From Pseudophaeomoniella oleicola (Eukaryota; Ascomycota; Eurotiomycetes; Phaeomoniellales; Phaeomoniellaceae): DNA of 64,000 bases. Under the pieces are notes generated by a model. It was not told the DNA's origin and searched no databases. It saw only the letters and a program-made list of their open reading frames with translations. The stretch's first letter is position 1, and every line of letters begins with the position of its first letter. Shown here in pieces: positions 45,661 through 56,929 of this stretch. Made by a program: the position numbers and the translations under genes. Location of the stretch: assembly GCA_003868215.1 (NCBI GenBank), contig QWDQ01000004.1:310001-374000 (forward strand). Reading direction: 5' to 3'.

Positions 45661-46667
45661 ATGGCTTTCGTAGGCAAGATCATTGACTTCTTCGCCCCCG
45701 CCTTGTGAGTCGCAACCGTTCTGGAAGGGCTTTTGTTCTTCCTGTATTGACGATGTGATGTCCAGCTTGCTCGCGTCGCCAGTTACCAGCTATGCCGACC
45801 AGATCTACTCAATACACAAAAACAAATCGAGCGCTGGCTTCTCCCTCGATATACCCCTTATCATGCTGGCAGCCTCGATCTTAAAGTAAGCCTGAGTCAA
45901 CAGCGCAAATTTTATCGAATAGCGCTGACGAGTGGTCGATAGGATCTTCTACTGGTTCGGCGCGCATTTCAGCAATGTTCTTCTCTTCCAGGCAATGCTT
46001 ATGGTCGTCGTCCAACTCATCCTCCTCAAAGTCGCATTGGACAATAGACCTTCCCTGAGCGGCAAAAATGGCTTGGGACATAATCCTTTCAGTCATATAA
46101 CGCCCGATGGCACTGTATTACAAACGAGACCCTTCAACTTCTGGCAATGGCGCAGTACTCGTCCGTATGTTCACGCCCTGGGTCAATGCCCTACCTCGGC
46201 CTCTCTTGCGCTACCTGACTGACATTTCCATGCCTAGTTATTACCAATTTTTGATCTACCTCACGGGTACCCTCCTCTTCATCCACCTTATCCTCACCCC
46301 GATCGCTTCAAGTCAGATCTATATCTCGTTCCTCGGTTACCTCGGCCTCGCCATCGAAGCCACACTCCCGCTCCCGCAGATCCTCACCAACCAGCGCGCC
46401 CAATCCTGCAAAGGCTTCCGATTTTCCGTCCTCGCCAACTGGCTCGCCGGTGATGCCATGAAGATGAGCTATTTCTTCCTCAGTTCCGGGGACATACCGT
46501 GGGCGTTCCGGATGTGCGGCATGTTCCAGGTGTGCTGTGATTGCTATTTGGGGCTGCAGTACTGGATGTTTGAGATCAAGCGTCGCGGGACCGAGCCGCG
46601 GCCGGTGGTCGATGCGCAGGGGAATGTTGTGGCAATGAGCGAGAAGGATGGGCGGTTTCCTCGGTAG
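45661..46667 (+). CDS. PQ-loop repeat membrane protein, Any1-like
   Basis: This is a predicted 271-aa protein from exons 45661-45704, 45766-45885, 45943-46164 and 46238-46667; the introns are 57-73 bp with good GT and AG borders and all joins keep frame. It has about seven membrane helices. The first PQ-loop region is LLASPVTSYADQIYSIHKNKSSAGFSL, here quoted in two parts: SPVTSYADQIYSIHKNKSS then AGFSL. The second is ATLPLPQILTNQRAQS with CKGFR. The length and helix layout resemble yeast Any1/Cfs1, an endosome/Golgi protein that affects phospholipid asymmetry, rather than lysosomal amino-acid exporters. Amino-acid transport cannot be excluded. It probably does not belong to the neighbouring catabolic cluster. 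Confidence 0.85.
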
Positions 46668-46927
46668 TGAGGATGGAATCGTGAGGGAGTCCAGGAGGGG
46701 ATTTTGTCGTGGTCTCTGCGGGGTTTGAATGCCGCAAGGCAGGATATTATACATAATTTCAAATGTGCATTGCAGGCGCTTCTAGGGGGGGCGGGGGGGA
46801 TAGATGCATGAGAACAGACTCGGAAAGAAGAATATAGACTGTATAAATAATAGAAATGTATAATCCTTTTTACCTTATATCAAAAGTCACAGGCCTTCTT
46901 CACCACCACCACAAGCCTGCCCACTAG

Positions 46928-49253
46928 CTAGGGCTGCAAGGTCGGTAACTGATCCAAGAACAGAAAGTCATCAAACACGTCCCATCCCAGATCGGCCGGC
47001 ATATGATCCGTCAAGCTCGTCGTCCGTGCGTAGTCGCTGTCCATCGCTGTGGTTCCCGCTGGCAAAGTCGAAATGGGCCCTGCTGCTCCGACGGGTTGAT
47101 GCTCAGATAACGTTGTTGCATTGGCGGTCGAAGCGGGGATATGATTATCGCGACCGGCGTTCGGATTTGCACTGCCGGTATGTTGTTGTTGTCCGTCGCC
47201 ACCGCCACCGGTGTTGGGAACAGCAGCAGCACCAGGAGCAGTGGTAGTGCTCGCACCTGGTGCTCCGTACGTGTTCGGTTGGCCGCCAAACTCTTCGCGA
47301 GACCACCACACGCAATCGTACATGATGCTTAGAGCGCCACGGGTGCGGATACGCAGACCGAGCGGGACGTCTCCCTGTGCGCTGCGGAAGGCTCGGCGGC
47401 TGGTCCACAACTGACTCAGGACCCTGTTGACGCGGAACGGCACGTCGTTGTCGACGTTCGAGAGCGAGGAGATGAGGTTGAGGGAGTAGAAAAAGAGCGT
47501 TTCGCCGGAAGGGACGTCGACGAGGGACGCGAAGGACGGGGATTTCAGCAGCTTGAGGATCGTGAAGCAGGCGACGATCATGGTCTGGAAGATGTAGGTT
47601 GTGATCGAGGAGAGGAAGTTTGGGGTTGAGGATTGGAGAGATTTTAGGGTCCGGATTACGGAGCATGCGATGTCGTAGAGGACGAGGGTCGTGCTAGTGG
47701 GTTCTGGAGGAGAGTCATGGAGGTGGTGGGAGTAAATCATCAGGCGGCTGATGTGCCAGTGAAGGACTTTGAAAGCTGTGAGATTGGAAGATATCAGAGA
47801 GATGCCACAAATCTAAGTGAGGCAAGGGACTCGCGCGTATAGCTTACAGGCATCAATAATATCTGGGTTCTCTGGACGGTAGTCAGAAAGCTGACTATCT
47901 GCAAGACGGATCAGAGGTTCAATCAAGGTCGAGCTGGAGCCCTCGTCCACCTTCTGGCTCTCCGTAGCCAGGACCACAAGATTATGCGCTGTTGTACTTG
48001 ATAGTTGGCTGTAGTAACGGAGTTCTTGAGGGAGGTTATCCCAGAGGTCATGTACCTGCGTCAGATCGGTCGAAAAGTCCTGAGTTGAATAGAAGAAATT
48101 GCCATTTATGATACATAATCTGGTTATAGTCAGCAGGAATATGTCCTCTGGGGATATAACCGACCTCTGATAGAGTAGTATGGTGTGTATCCATATTTCC
48201 GAACGCCGTATCAGATCTTCCTTTGTTAGATAGAGCTTGATCCGATAATAATCTTGACACCTCAGTGGCCTATGTAAGCCAAGGTACATAGCGAGGTGCA
48301 CTAGTGAACCTGCCAGGACAAATGGAAGGTCCTGAAGTGACATCGTCGTCGGGAGCCACCAGGTCATCAAGATTAACAAGCTTTCTGCAACATGTATAGT
48401 TGTGGAAGATCCCCCAACTGCTGCAATGGCTGCAAGTCGGGTGGTCCTTGGAGCTAGTTCATGACGAAGCGATGCATGACCGCTATAGCGCCTTGATGCC
48501 ACGGTCATGATAGTCCAAAAAAGCAAAGGAGACGATTTGTAGTAGTCATCGGGAGATGTTGCTGGGTCCAGAATCGGTACGAATGGTGCATATTCTGTGA
48601 AAAAGCTAGGTCGCTGTCAGTGTATTTCCCGGTACAGGTCGTCATTGCTGGACGAGGTCGAGCTCACATCTCGTGGAGGCTTTGAATCGTAGGCCCATCG
48701 AGTACCAGATCGTCAATCGTTTGAGTTATCGGCATTGATCCGCCAGCTGCTGGTTGAACGATCCCCGGAGCCAAACCCTGGGAGGACAGGCCTGCCGGAT
48801 TGGACATAACCGGTACATGGCTGACATGGTCTCTCTCCCGATGCGCAATGTTGGCAGACGGCGTAGTTGGTGTTGGCTGTGTCCGCGCTTCGGACGCAGG
48901 TCGAATTGGTCTCGATGCGGAGTGCTCATTGCCAGTACTTCTACGTACGGTCAGTGATACCTCTACAATTACTTTGACGCGTTGTTTCATACACGCCGCG
49001 TAATTTTCGCTTGAGTGGCGCAAGAATACAATCGAGCTTTAGACGGCGGCACCGAGAACAAGGCGTGAGTGGTTCTTCTACCACATCGCAGCGTATCTGT
49101 CGACAGTTGGTCAGCCACCCTGTACGACCAGACCATGATTTACGGCCGGCAAAAAAGCGAAATATGCCATTGGCCGATGGAATTGATCACCTTCTGCTCC
49201 CTACAATTTGTGCATGCTCGCTTTGTAACGGGACGTGTTTGCACCTCTGCCAT
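46928..49253 (-). CDS. Zn2Cys6 fungal transcription factor
   Basis: This is a predicted 681-aa protein from exons 49253-49191, 49096-48993, 48940-48668, 48605-47848 and 47775-46928, all joins in frame. The zinc cluster is itself split by a 94-bp intron: exon 1 gives ACTNCREQK and exon 2 gives IRCD...TPCSRCRRLKLDC, a complete C-x2-C-x6-C-x9-C-x2-C-x6-C motif near residues 14-42. A disordered linker follows, then a fungal-specific regulatory domain beginning FFTEYAPFVPILDP and running through helical repeats to about 540. The C-terminal 130 residues are Gly/Thr/Gln-rich and end in an acidic, aromatic stretch (WDVFDDFLFLDQL) that looks like an activation domain. Its place beside the hydantoin-type genes makes it the obvious candidate regulator; this is inference. 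One further short intron near 48150 is possible. Confidence 0.88.
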
Positions 49254-49595
49254 GTCAGTTCTGGGGATCCTCGTCTCTTGACTATCTCGAATCTAGGAAG
49301 CCGATCATTGACATCACTTGTTGGCATTTTTGTCGGGTATCATAATCTGTTCGAATTGGAGGTCGTAACTCCTGGTGTACCTATGTAGCATTGTATTTGG
49401 AGCGTGGAATGAGGAATAAAATGTCATGAACATCCGGAACCTTTCCCCCGAAGCTTCACAACTAATTACGGCAAATGCGCGAGCAACTATTGTACGACAA
49501 TATTTTAAGTACCAATGAAGATATCCTGTTCATTTAAAACTAATGCTAATCGATCGAGCTATCAAGCTACTAGGATCTCGCTAATGATCCTTTGC

Positions 49596-50560
49596 TTACA
49601 GGTACTTCTGGAACCAGTCAATGACCAGTCCGTAACCCCTCTCGTATTCGGCTTTGTTCCTTTCGTCGTTAAGGTCCGCACTGGCGCACATCCAATATCA
49701 GCACAAAGATGAATCATGCAGGATCGTATAAACTTACCGTGCTCCCATCCATCCGTGGACTTGATCGCTAAAGGTTTCAAAGTACTTTTCAGACTTGATA
49801 GTTTCTTCGAACTTCTTTATTTCATCGGCTGGTTCATCCATGGACGGCAATACAATAAGCGGGATTGTGATTCCCTCGCCATCCTTAGCATCCACAAAAG
49901 ATGGATGAACTTGGGCACCGGCCTTGAAGGGGCTTCCTTGGCCCGCAGTGAAAGATACGACCTGCACAACTGTCAATGAAGCCCCCAAAAGAGCGCTGGA
50001 CGCATTACCTTAGTTCCCCAGCACAACCCTAGGGTTCCCCAAGACTTGATGGAGGGATACTTTTGGGAAAGGAGCGATACGATCTTTGGGGTCCTCTCAA
50101 CAGAGTTTGCTGGGTTGCCAACTCCTGAGAAGAACTTGGTTCTCTCCTCCAAAACTTCGGCGGCAGGTTCAGGGGCGAACCACGTGGGCTTCGCAGTCTG
50201 ACCCTCTAGTAGATCCGGAATGAAGACTTGAACATCATCCTTGCCGCTGGAAACGCCCGCAAGAATATCAGCACCCTGGAGGGTCTGGGGAGCGAGGCCG
50301 AAAACATCATATATGACAAAAATTGCCTTGGACGCCGTTGAGGAGCCTGTATGGTCTGTGATCCGCGAGTTAGAATATTTCTGACCTGGACAGAGAAAAC
50401 ATTCTTACAAGTCTTGAGGCCATCGACCTCAATCCATTCGCCTTGAGCTGTGTACTCGGCTTTGGCCGCTGGCCGGGTGCAACACGCCTTTTGAGTATTA
50501 GCTATCATAGACAGCTTATTGACAGTGACCAAGGACACTACAAACCTGAGATGCGACCAT
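49596..50560 (-). CDS. Dienelactone hydrolase family protein
   Basis: This is a predicted 246-aa alpha/beta hydrolase from five exons: 50560-50546, 50487-50409, 50346-50009, 49961-49738 and 49680-49596. The introns are 47-62 bp, and frame is kept at every join. The catalytic triad typical of the family is Cys140 in TLGLCWGTK, Asp186 in PSMDEPA and His213 in QVHGWMGAR. Bacterial dienelactone hydrolases open dienelactone in chloroaromatic degradation; most fungal members have unknown substrates. Exon 1 codes for only five residues. It lies between the regulator and the MFS gene and could take part in the same pathway, but nothing in the sequence shows this. Confidence 0.88.
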
Positions 50561-51171
50561 ATTTGCTATATTACTGCACGGGCACTATTACGCTGCAATA
50601 CCGATTTCGAAGAAACAGCTTGATCTTTCACTCGAAGATGAATGAGAGGGGATAGATACGTGGGGTACTTATTGTTCCTGAATGATTCCATAGATTTCGG
50701 GGAAGTATTCGCTATCCGACACTATTGCCGATCTCTTGATACTTGAACACCGAGACGTGAGGAAAATTTACTGTTAATTAGTAATTAATGGTAGAGATGA
50801 CGAGACATAGTCCACCGAGTACCGACCACCGACCACCGAGTACCGAGCACATTCTTTCACATTGTCCAGCGGTCGGGCCGAGTGACCAATTAGAGCTATG
50901 CAGATAACCGAGTACCGGCCATCCTCAAATGAAGGGCTCCATCAATCGCAGAGAGCATATCGGCGGACGGCAACGGCCTTCGCTTTGATAAATAACGACG
51001 TCTAGAAGCCTGAAATGTGTATAGATGATATTACATAGACTAATTCCGATTTTCTAGATTTCTGCTAATCGTTCCGTTCCTCATTGAAGTGAAAGGTTAT
51101 CATTTTCAAGCGTTGGATGTGCAGTACGGAGAGCAGTCTGGCAGTGATCGAAGACGATCACTCCCGCCATC
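50561..51171. promoter_or_regulatory. Divergent promoter region, hydrolase / MFS transporter
   Basis: This is a 611-bp gap between outward start codons. It includes the CGAGTACCG-type tandem repeat at 50812-50850 described separately. Confidence 0.45.
50812..50850. repeat. Short degenerate tandem repeat, CCGAGTACCGACCA type
   Basis: The units CACCGAGTACCGACC and CACCGAGTACCGAGC lie next to each other, and one more copy of ACCGAGTACCG is found near 50907-50917. The units lie in the region shared by the promoters of the hydrolase and MFS genes, and each contains CCG and CGAG steps that a zinc-cluster protein could contact. Confidence 0.6.
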
Positions 51172-52629
51172 ATGGCAGAAATAGCGAATGCCGAAGAGGA
51201 GTGGTCAGTGTTCTCCCAGAGGAAAAAGTATCTTATTATCTTTTTGGCCGCCTTTGGTGGTTTCTTCTCGCCAGTGTCGGCGGCGATCTATTTTCCAGCC
51301 ATTCAAACACTGGCTCGTGATTTCGACAAATCAACGAGCCTCATCAACCTGACAATCACATCATATATGATCTTTCAAGGAATAGCACCCACGCTTTTTG
51401 GAGACTTGGCTGATATCTTGGGAAAGCGACCGGTCTATTTGATTACATTCACAATCTATATTGGGGCAAACATTGGATTGGCATTGCAAGACAGTTATGC
51501 TGCGTTGATCATTCTTCGCTGTCTGCAAAGTACTGGGAGTAGCGCTACGGTCGCCCTCGCCATCAGCGCTGCTGGAGATGTTGCAAAGGGTAGCGAGCGA
51601 GGCAAGTACGTCGGCTTGACCGCTTCAGGCTTCTTGATAGGTCCTGCGATTGGTCCTATCATTGGGGGGCTCTTGGCTGGCTTTCTTTCTTGGAGAGCGA
51701 TATTTTGGTTTCTCACGATCGCCTCCGGAACATTTTTGGTCATATACGCCCTTTTATGCCCCGAGACCGCAAGATCCGTCGTGGGTAATGGATCAATCAC
51801 ACCACCAAAGCTCAACCGACCTCTGTTGGAGCTGCTGGGTGTGATCGGAAAGACCGGGAAATCTTCCGGCGACATTGAGAAAGACGAAGCTCAGACCCCC
51901 AAGTATAAGAGGAAGTGGCGTGTTCCTAATCCAGGCCGCTCATTGATGCTCCTCGCAGAAAAGGACATTGCGCTAATCCTTTTCTACAATTCTTTACTAT
52001 TTGCTGCGACCTACCAGCTGACAGCAAGCTTGGTGACGATATTCAAAGAGACATACCATTATAACGACATTCAGATTGGGTTGTGTTATATCCCATACGG
52101 TGTGGGCACGTGCCTTAGCAGTTATATAGGGGGTCGGTTGTCGGATTGGAATTTACGCCGCATCGGCAAACAGTTGAACTATGATGTTAACAGGCGGGAT
52201 ACGAGTCCGGAAAGCCAGTCGTTTCCCTGGGAAATGACACGGTTGCAGGTGATCGCACCCGCATCATTCGCGGCTGCAGCACTGTTCATCGCTTATGGAT
52301 GGGTGCTGCAGGCGGAGACCACCGTTGCAGGGCCCCTGATCTTACAGTTTTTCATTGGGATAACGGCGACGGGGGCGACGAATGCTTACAGCGTCATGTT
52401 GGTCGATAGCTACCCCACCAAGTCTGCCACTGCAAGTGCAGCGAACAACTTTACCCGATGTTTACTTGGAGCCGGCGCAACTGCCGCCATTCAGCCTATG
52501 CTTACAACCATGGGTCGAGGGGGATGCTTCTCGTTCGTGGGGGGAGTACTATTCTTCTTCAGCCCGATAATGTGGGTGCTTGTCAAAAAGGGCCCTGAAT
52601 GGAGGAGGCAACGGTTACTGAGGAAATGA
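51172..52629 (+). CDS. MFS transporter, DHA1 (12-helix drug:H+ antiporter) type
   Basis: This is a 485-aa intronless major-facilitator protein with about 12 membrane helices. The loop between helices 2 and 3 is GDLADILGKRPVYLI, the signature of the DHA1 group, and helix 5 contains the antiporter motif region GLTASGFLIGPAIGPIIGGLL. A charged central loop (about 205-260) separates the halves. The best-known relatives are Qdr/Flr-type exporters and citrate exporters, so efflux of a small organic molecule is more likely than uptake. No hydantoin permease of the NCS1 family is found in the window. Its position at the far end of the block makes cluster membership uncertain. The start is the first ATG. 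Confidence 0.92.
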   Translation: MAEIANAEEEWSVFSQRKKYLIIFLAAFGGFFSPVSAAIYFPAIQTLARDFDKSTSLINLTITSYMIFQGIAPTLFGDLADILGKRPVYLITFTIYIGANIGLALQDSYAALIILRCLQSTGSSATVALAISAAGDVAKGSERGKYVGLTASGFLIGPAIGPIIGGLLAGFLSWRAIFWFLTIASGTFLVIYALLCPETARSVVGNGSITPPKLNRPLLELLGVIGKTGKSSGDIEKDEAQTPKYKRKWRVPNPGRSLMLLAEKDIALILFYNSLLFAATYQLTASLVTIFKETYHYNDIQIGLCYIPYGVGTCLSSYIGGRLSDWNLRRIGKQLNYDVNRRDTSPESQSFPWEMTRLQVIAPASFAAAALFIAYGWVLQAETTVAGPLILQFFIGITATGATNAYSVMLVDSYPTKSATASAANNFTRCLLGAGATAAIQPMLTTMGRGGCFSFVGGVLFFFSPIMWVLVKKGPEWRRQRLLRK

Positions 52630-55059
52630 ATCATTGTACCCATAGCCTATGATGATATAGGAATATAAGTTTCATTGGCTGCCAAGCGCGATTAGATGCA
52701 AACGGGCGTCATCATCTCGCATCATCACCATCATCGTCGTCATTATCATCCTATGTCCCTAATATGGAAACATCCCATCGTCTATTCATAGTTCGAGGAG
52801 CATTAAGAGTAAGTTTCATAAGAATATTTGAGTACTACGCACGCTGATACCTCCATCATTCATTGCTCTCGTCAATGTCCACGACAACGTCTGTTTCACG
52901 CTGTCCCTTTTACCGTCTTATCTCATACCTCCATGAACACATGTCTGCCGCGTGCGATGGTACGTAAAGGAGGCAAGGGTTGAGGCAAGAAGGGTGGGTG
53001 GTGTGATAAAGTAATCTGTAATCCGTGCTACAACGTATGAAGCTGTCAAGGCAATGGGGAGTAGAGGTATGCATTGCAGTACAAACGGAAAGGTATTGTT
53101 ATTATGATGTACACTTCGCGTTGAAAGGGTGGTTGTCAGAGGGCTGGAAGAGGGAGGTTAGAAGGGGAGAGGGGGGGTGTCCTTGTAATATTTAACTTAC
53201 ATACTAGGTAACTTAAGGTAATTACCAGTAGTAACTTGCATGGATCAAATACGGAGCGAGGGAGTGAGGGAGTGAGAGAGTGAGGGAGGGCTCGAGAGGG
53301 AAACAGGCCAAGCGCCACCGGCATCATCATGGACCACCGATCTGACATCACATAACGGAGATGATTCTACCAATCAGAGACGTGGACGGACCGTGATCCG
53401 CACTTGGCAACGGGACATACTACGTAGTACCAATTAGGACACTTCACTTGACTTGACTTTAATTACTGCGATCGATGACCTGCCTCACACATGCACGAGA
53501 GCAATGTAAACTGAATTTCATCCGATGAACACTAAGGGTATGCGAGAAAGTCAATTAAACATGGGACTATCTGGGTTTTCCCATCGTTGCAGTCAGCGTC
53601 ATCGTGGTCATTGCCATCCCTATGAGATCTACTGCAAAGACTTCGAACGACGAGACTAAGGGGGAATAAGAACAGCAATAACTGTGTTTGGTATAGAGTA
53701 CTGCCGGGATGAAATAAACTACTGCATACTCGTGTGTTTGCTAATGACACGGTCTAGACAACTCGGGCTTTTCGTATTGGACGCAGAAGTACGGGCAAGT
53801 GGAATCAGTCAGTACAGGACCGAGAGGATAGGTCAGAAAGATCTCGATGTTGGAATCGACATACTCAATGATGATCCATTGAGCCATGGTGGTCCAGGAC
53901 TCTTGATCAAAAACTAATGAGCATCGAACAAGACCACTTCAAGCAATGCAGTTCGGCTCATAGCGACGGGAGGATAGTCGACGGAAAAGCTAACTCCAGT
54001 CCTATTCTCTCCTGCAATTGCCTCGTTAGGCGCTACCTTGCAAGCTCTACCGTCATCAAACTATTCATCATCCTACCTTTGAGTCTTTTTCGAAGCGAAC
54101 CCCCTGAGCTAAAGTCAAATTGAGTGTCAATTTGCTGTTGTGGTGATCTCTGGTGTCTGTCGCTGTCATTGATCGGCAGGGTCTTTTGCCACAAAGGTTA
54201 CAACTTATGCAGTTACAGCTGGTCTTCTTCTTTGATACCATCATACTACTACGTACTACGTAGTACGTACTACGGTAACATACCTAGTGTGTCCCTAATT
54301 CTCTAGGGCACCTCTCGCCTAGTATCCCTCATCCCTCACTCCTTCGACCTTCTGATCTTTTAGACTTTGGGCCAATGACGGAGCCCTCTGACTATGATCT
54401 CAATGCCATCCCGTCGACGTCGACCAACGGCAAAGCCGCATCTACGATCGATAGCAACTCTGCACATTCTTCGTACCTTGTTCACCATATCTCACGTCGG
54501 GAGGGTCTCAGCATTGCTGTCCCACTGAGTCTAGGTCCTGACGACGATAATCACCCTCCACGATCTGCTCCTCTGTAAAGTTCCCCAACCCGTCGCTCGC
54601 CGTCATTGAAATCCTGAACCCTGAACGGCTTAAGGTTAGGCTATGACCACCTCTGACCTCTCTGACCTTCGCTTCCACATACTCACTAATGCGTCTATCC
54701 GCCACTATGATGTCGTTAGGGCCATTTATTGGACCCTGAATGTCATCAGTCAACCGTTCGGTCTCAAACCTAGATGCACTGCAAGTTCATAGTGACCATC
54801 CAACGAATCAGCAGGCCGTCCTGGTCACCATCCATAGTCAAGATCAAGAATATAAACCAAGCAGGAGGTGCAACTTCTCTCCTACCTCGATATACTCTTC
54901 CACGGCAAACAATCAATACACAGTTCTATCAAAGATCATTAGTTAATATCCTCCTCGCATCTTCAGTTCTACAAACAAACATATCTAGCACACCTTCTGC
55001 CTAATTATCAAAACAACCAACATCACCTCTATTGCGACATTACTCTCGCGAGGATCAAA
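52630..55059. other. Long intergenic stretch
   Basis: This is 2.4 kb with no supported gene. It contains a purine-rich GAGGGAGTGA-like tract at 53253-53300, palindromes at 53418-53429 and 54244-54273, and an open plus-strand frame of 67 codons at 54375-54578 (MTEPSDYDLNAIPSTSTN start) that overlaps a minus frame and has no family features. It may contain the promoter and a long leader for the 83-aa gene. Confidence 0.4.
54244..54273. repeat. 30-nt palindromic TACGTA array
   Basis: Three TACGTA units separated by CTACG and GTAC steps form an almost perfect inverted repeat about 30 nt long, centred near 54259. It is the longest member of the TACTACGTAGTA motif group in the window. Confidence 0.8.
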
Positions 55060-55311
55060 ATGTCTTCACCAACGTCATTCTCCCCAGCTCAAATGACAGC
55101 ACAACAAGGCAACATCTTCACGAATCCTCTGGAGTTCAACTACGACGAAGATCCCAATGTCGCATTGGCTTCATATTCTCGTGTGATGCATAATCATACT
55201 CTACGCCAGATGGATGCTGCCAGACGAGCTGCTCACCGAAGGTCGTCGCAGCCAATGGATGCACAAGCATCGATGATGAAATCTGGCAGTATCAGTTCCA
55301 CAGACTCTTAA
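55060..55311 (+). CDS. Small conserved-looking protein of 83 aa
   Basis: This is an ATG at 55060 with an intronless frame. The middle (NPLEFNYDEDPNVALASYS then RVMHNHTLRQMDAARRAAHRR) looks like an ordered helix with a basic end, flanked by Ser-rich disordered tails. I have an impression of similar small proteins in other filamentous ascomycetes but cannot name a family or function. It has no signal peptide or membrane helix. The basic Arg-rich helix would suit a nucleic-acid or membrane-surface contact, which is speculation. Confidence 0.6.
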   Translation: MSSPTSFSPAQMTAQQGNIFTNPLEFNYDEDPNVALASYSRVMHNHTLRQMDAARRAAHRRSSQPMDAQASMMKSGSISSTDS

Positions 55312-56929
55312 TATCACGGAGCTGTTCCTGGCCTTTACATTATTTGAACGATTGCACTTCAGCCATCAATATCAATAACGACTGCTAAATCTCCTCGATC
55401 TGCACAACTAAAAGCTGTCGCTCGATATGATCATTTCGACTATTAGCGATCGCACATTCTATCCACCAGCGAGGGGGCATGGTGTTTACGATATTCTACA
55501 TTTTACGGTTACCACTTCAATTCTGGTCGACGGCGTTTTATGAAAAAGGGTTGGCCTGAGCGTTGAAAGTGACAGCATGCATGAACGGAGTCTTTGTACA
55601 TGATGAAACTATACAATACATTTCCAAATTTAGCGCTTATCACTGTACTTTATTCAAGGAGTGAATTCTACAATTTTACTACTACTACAATCCAAACCAT
55701 GAGATCTGTTGCAGAGTGAGATTCAAGGTGTATCTTAAACCCATCTTTTTCGTTCTTGAAAGGTGTAGAAGAAATTTTGAAGATCGGGGGCATGGTTAGG
55801 TCTGGCAGTGGGTTGACTGGGGTAGGAGGGCTAGTACTACGTGTTACTACGTAGCTCGGCAAATGTGCCCACCTTCAAAATCCACCCAAACGTCATATCC
55901 CCAACTGTAATTTCTGGGGCCAAAAACAATTATGCATGTTCAAGGAAGATAATCAGCAATGCGCGTTTTGGGAATGATGGTATTTTTCAACAATCCGATG
56001 CTTAATCCCTTATTTTTCTTGGCTGGGGTTACTGCCTTCAGGCTACTTTCGGTACCAAACAAAACAAAATAATTACTACCTACCTAGGTACCTACTTAGG
56101 TACTGTACAACGTTGCATCAAACAACACAATGTCACCCAGATAGGTGGTGCCTCAAGTTGGCATCTTGGAGATAATTACAATGGACTTGGCACGTTTCAT
56201 TCCTTCGTGGATTCCCAGATATCGTCATCCTTGAGGCATCATACAGTCGCTCATCATCGCCGTCATTGGAAAGAACACTTCACGCCCAGAGTTCTGTCAT
56301 GGGTGCTGTTATTAAATTCCGATGATTTCCCCTGCCACAGTCAAAGGGTTGGCTCAACTCAATTCTACTATCTCTGGCCGTTGGAGAGGAAGTTACTACT
56401 ATAATGTGCCTTGGTAGGGTGGGCATACGTGAGATTGAGGCCCGGCCCCTGACGGATCTTGAGAGATATACACATACGCTTGCCAGGTTGAACTTTCACT
56501 GGTACTTACTTTCATTGGTGTCATACTAATCATCTTTCCAATCTTTCAAAAAAATCAATGTTTATATCAATTGATTCTGCACATTTTATCTTTCTTGTTT
56601 TACACTTTGGTTCAGTGCTGAAGGTTGTCTAGGTAGGTGTTAAGGTGTATAAAGTATAGTGGTGCATACTTTAGGAAGCCTCGAAAAATCTGGAAGGCAA
56701 AAATGCTCGGGGCAATCAGCATTTGGCACAGACTATAAAGGAAGCGGCGTATATGCCTTGGAAGACTTCTGATGTTTTCTTAAAGGTCTGTGAGACTGTG
56801 CCCGTCCTTCTTCGCTGTGCCCTTGAAGTTGCATCCCGCGCAGTGTTTGTTTTGTTGACGAGGCGGCTATTTACGCGTGCATCAATCTTCGTGTACATCA
56901 ACCACCTAAAGCCATATCACCTACTCACA
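55312..56929. other. Intergenic, with GGTACC-centred palindromes
   Basis: No gene is seen. The stretch at 56075-56106 holds several overlapping copies of CCTAGGTACCTA-like palindromes, and there is a TACTACGTAG copy near 55846. AT-rich sequence follows at 56530-56690. An in-frame extension of the next gene reaches back to about 56723. Confidence 0.45.
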
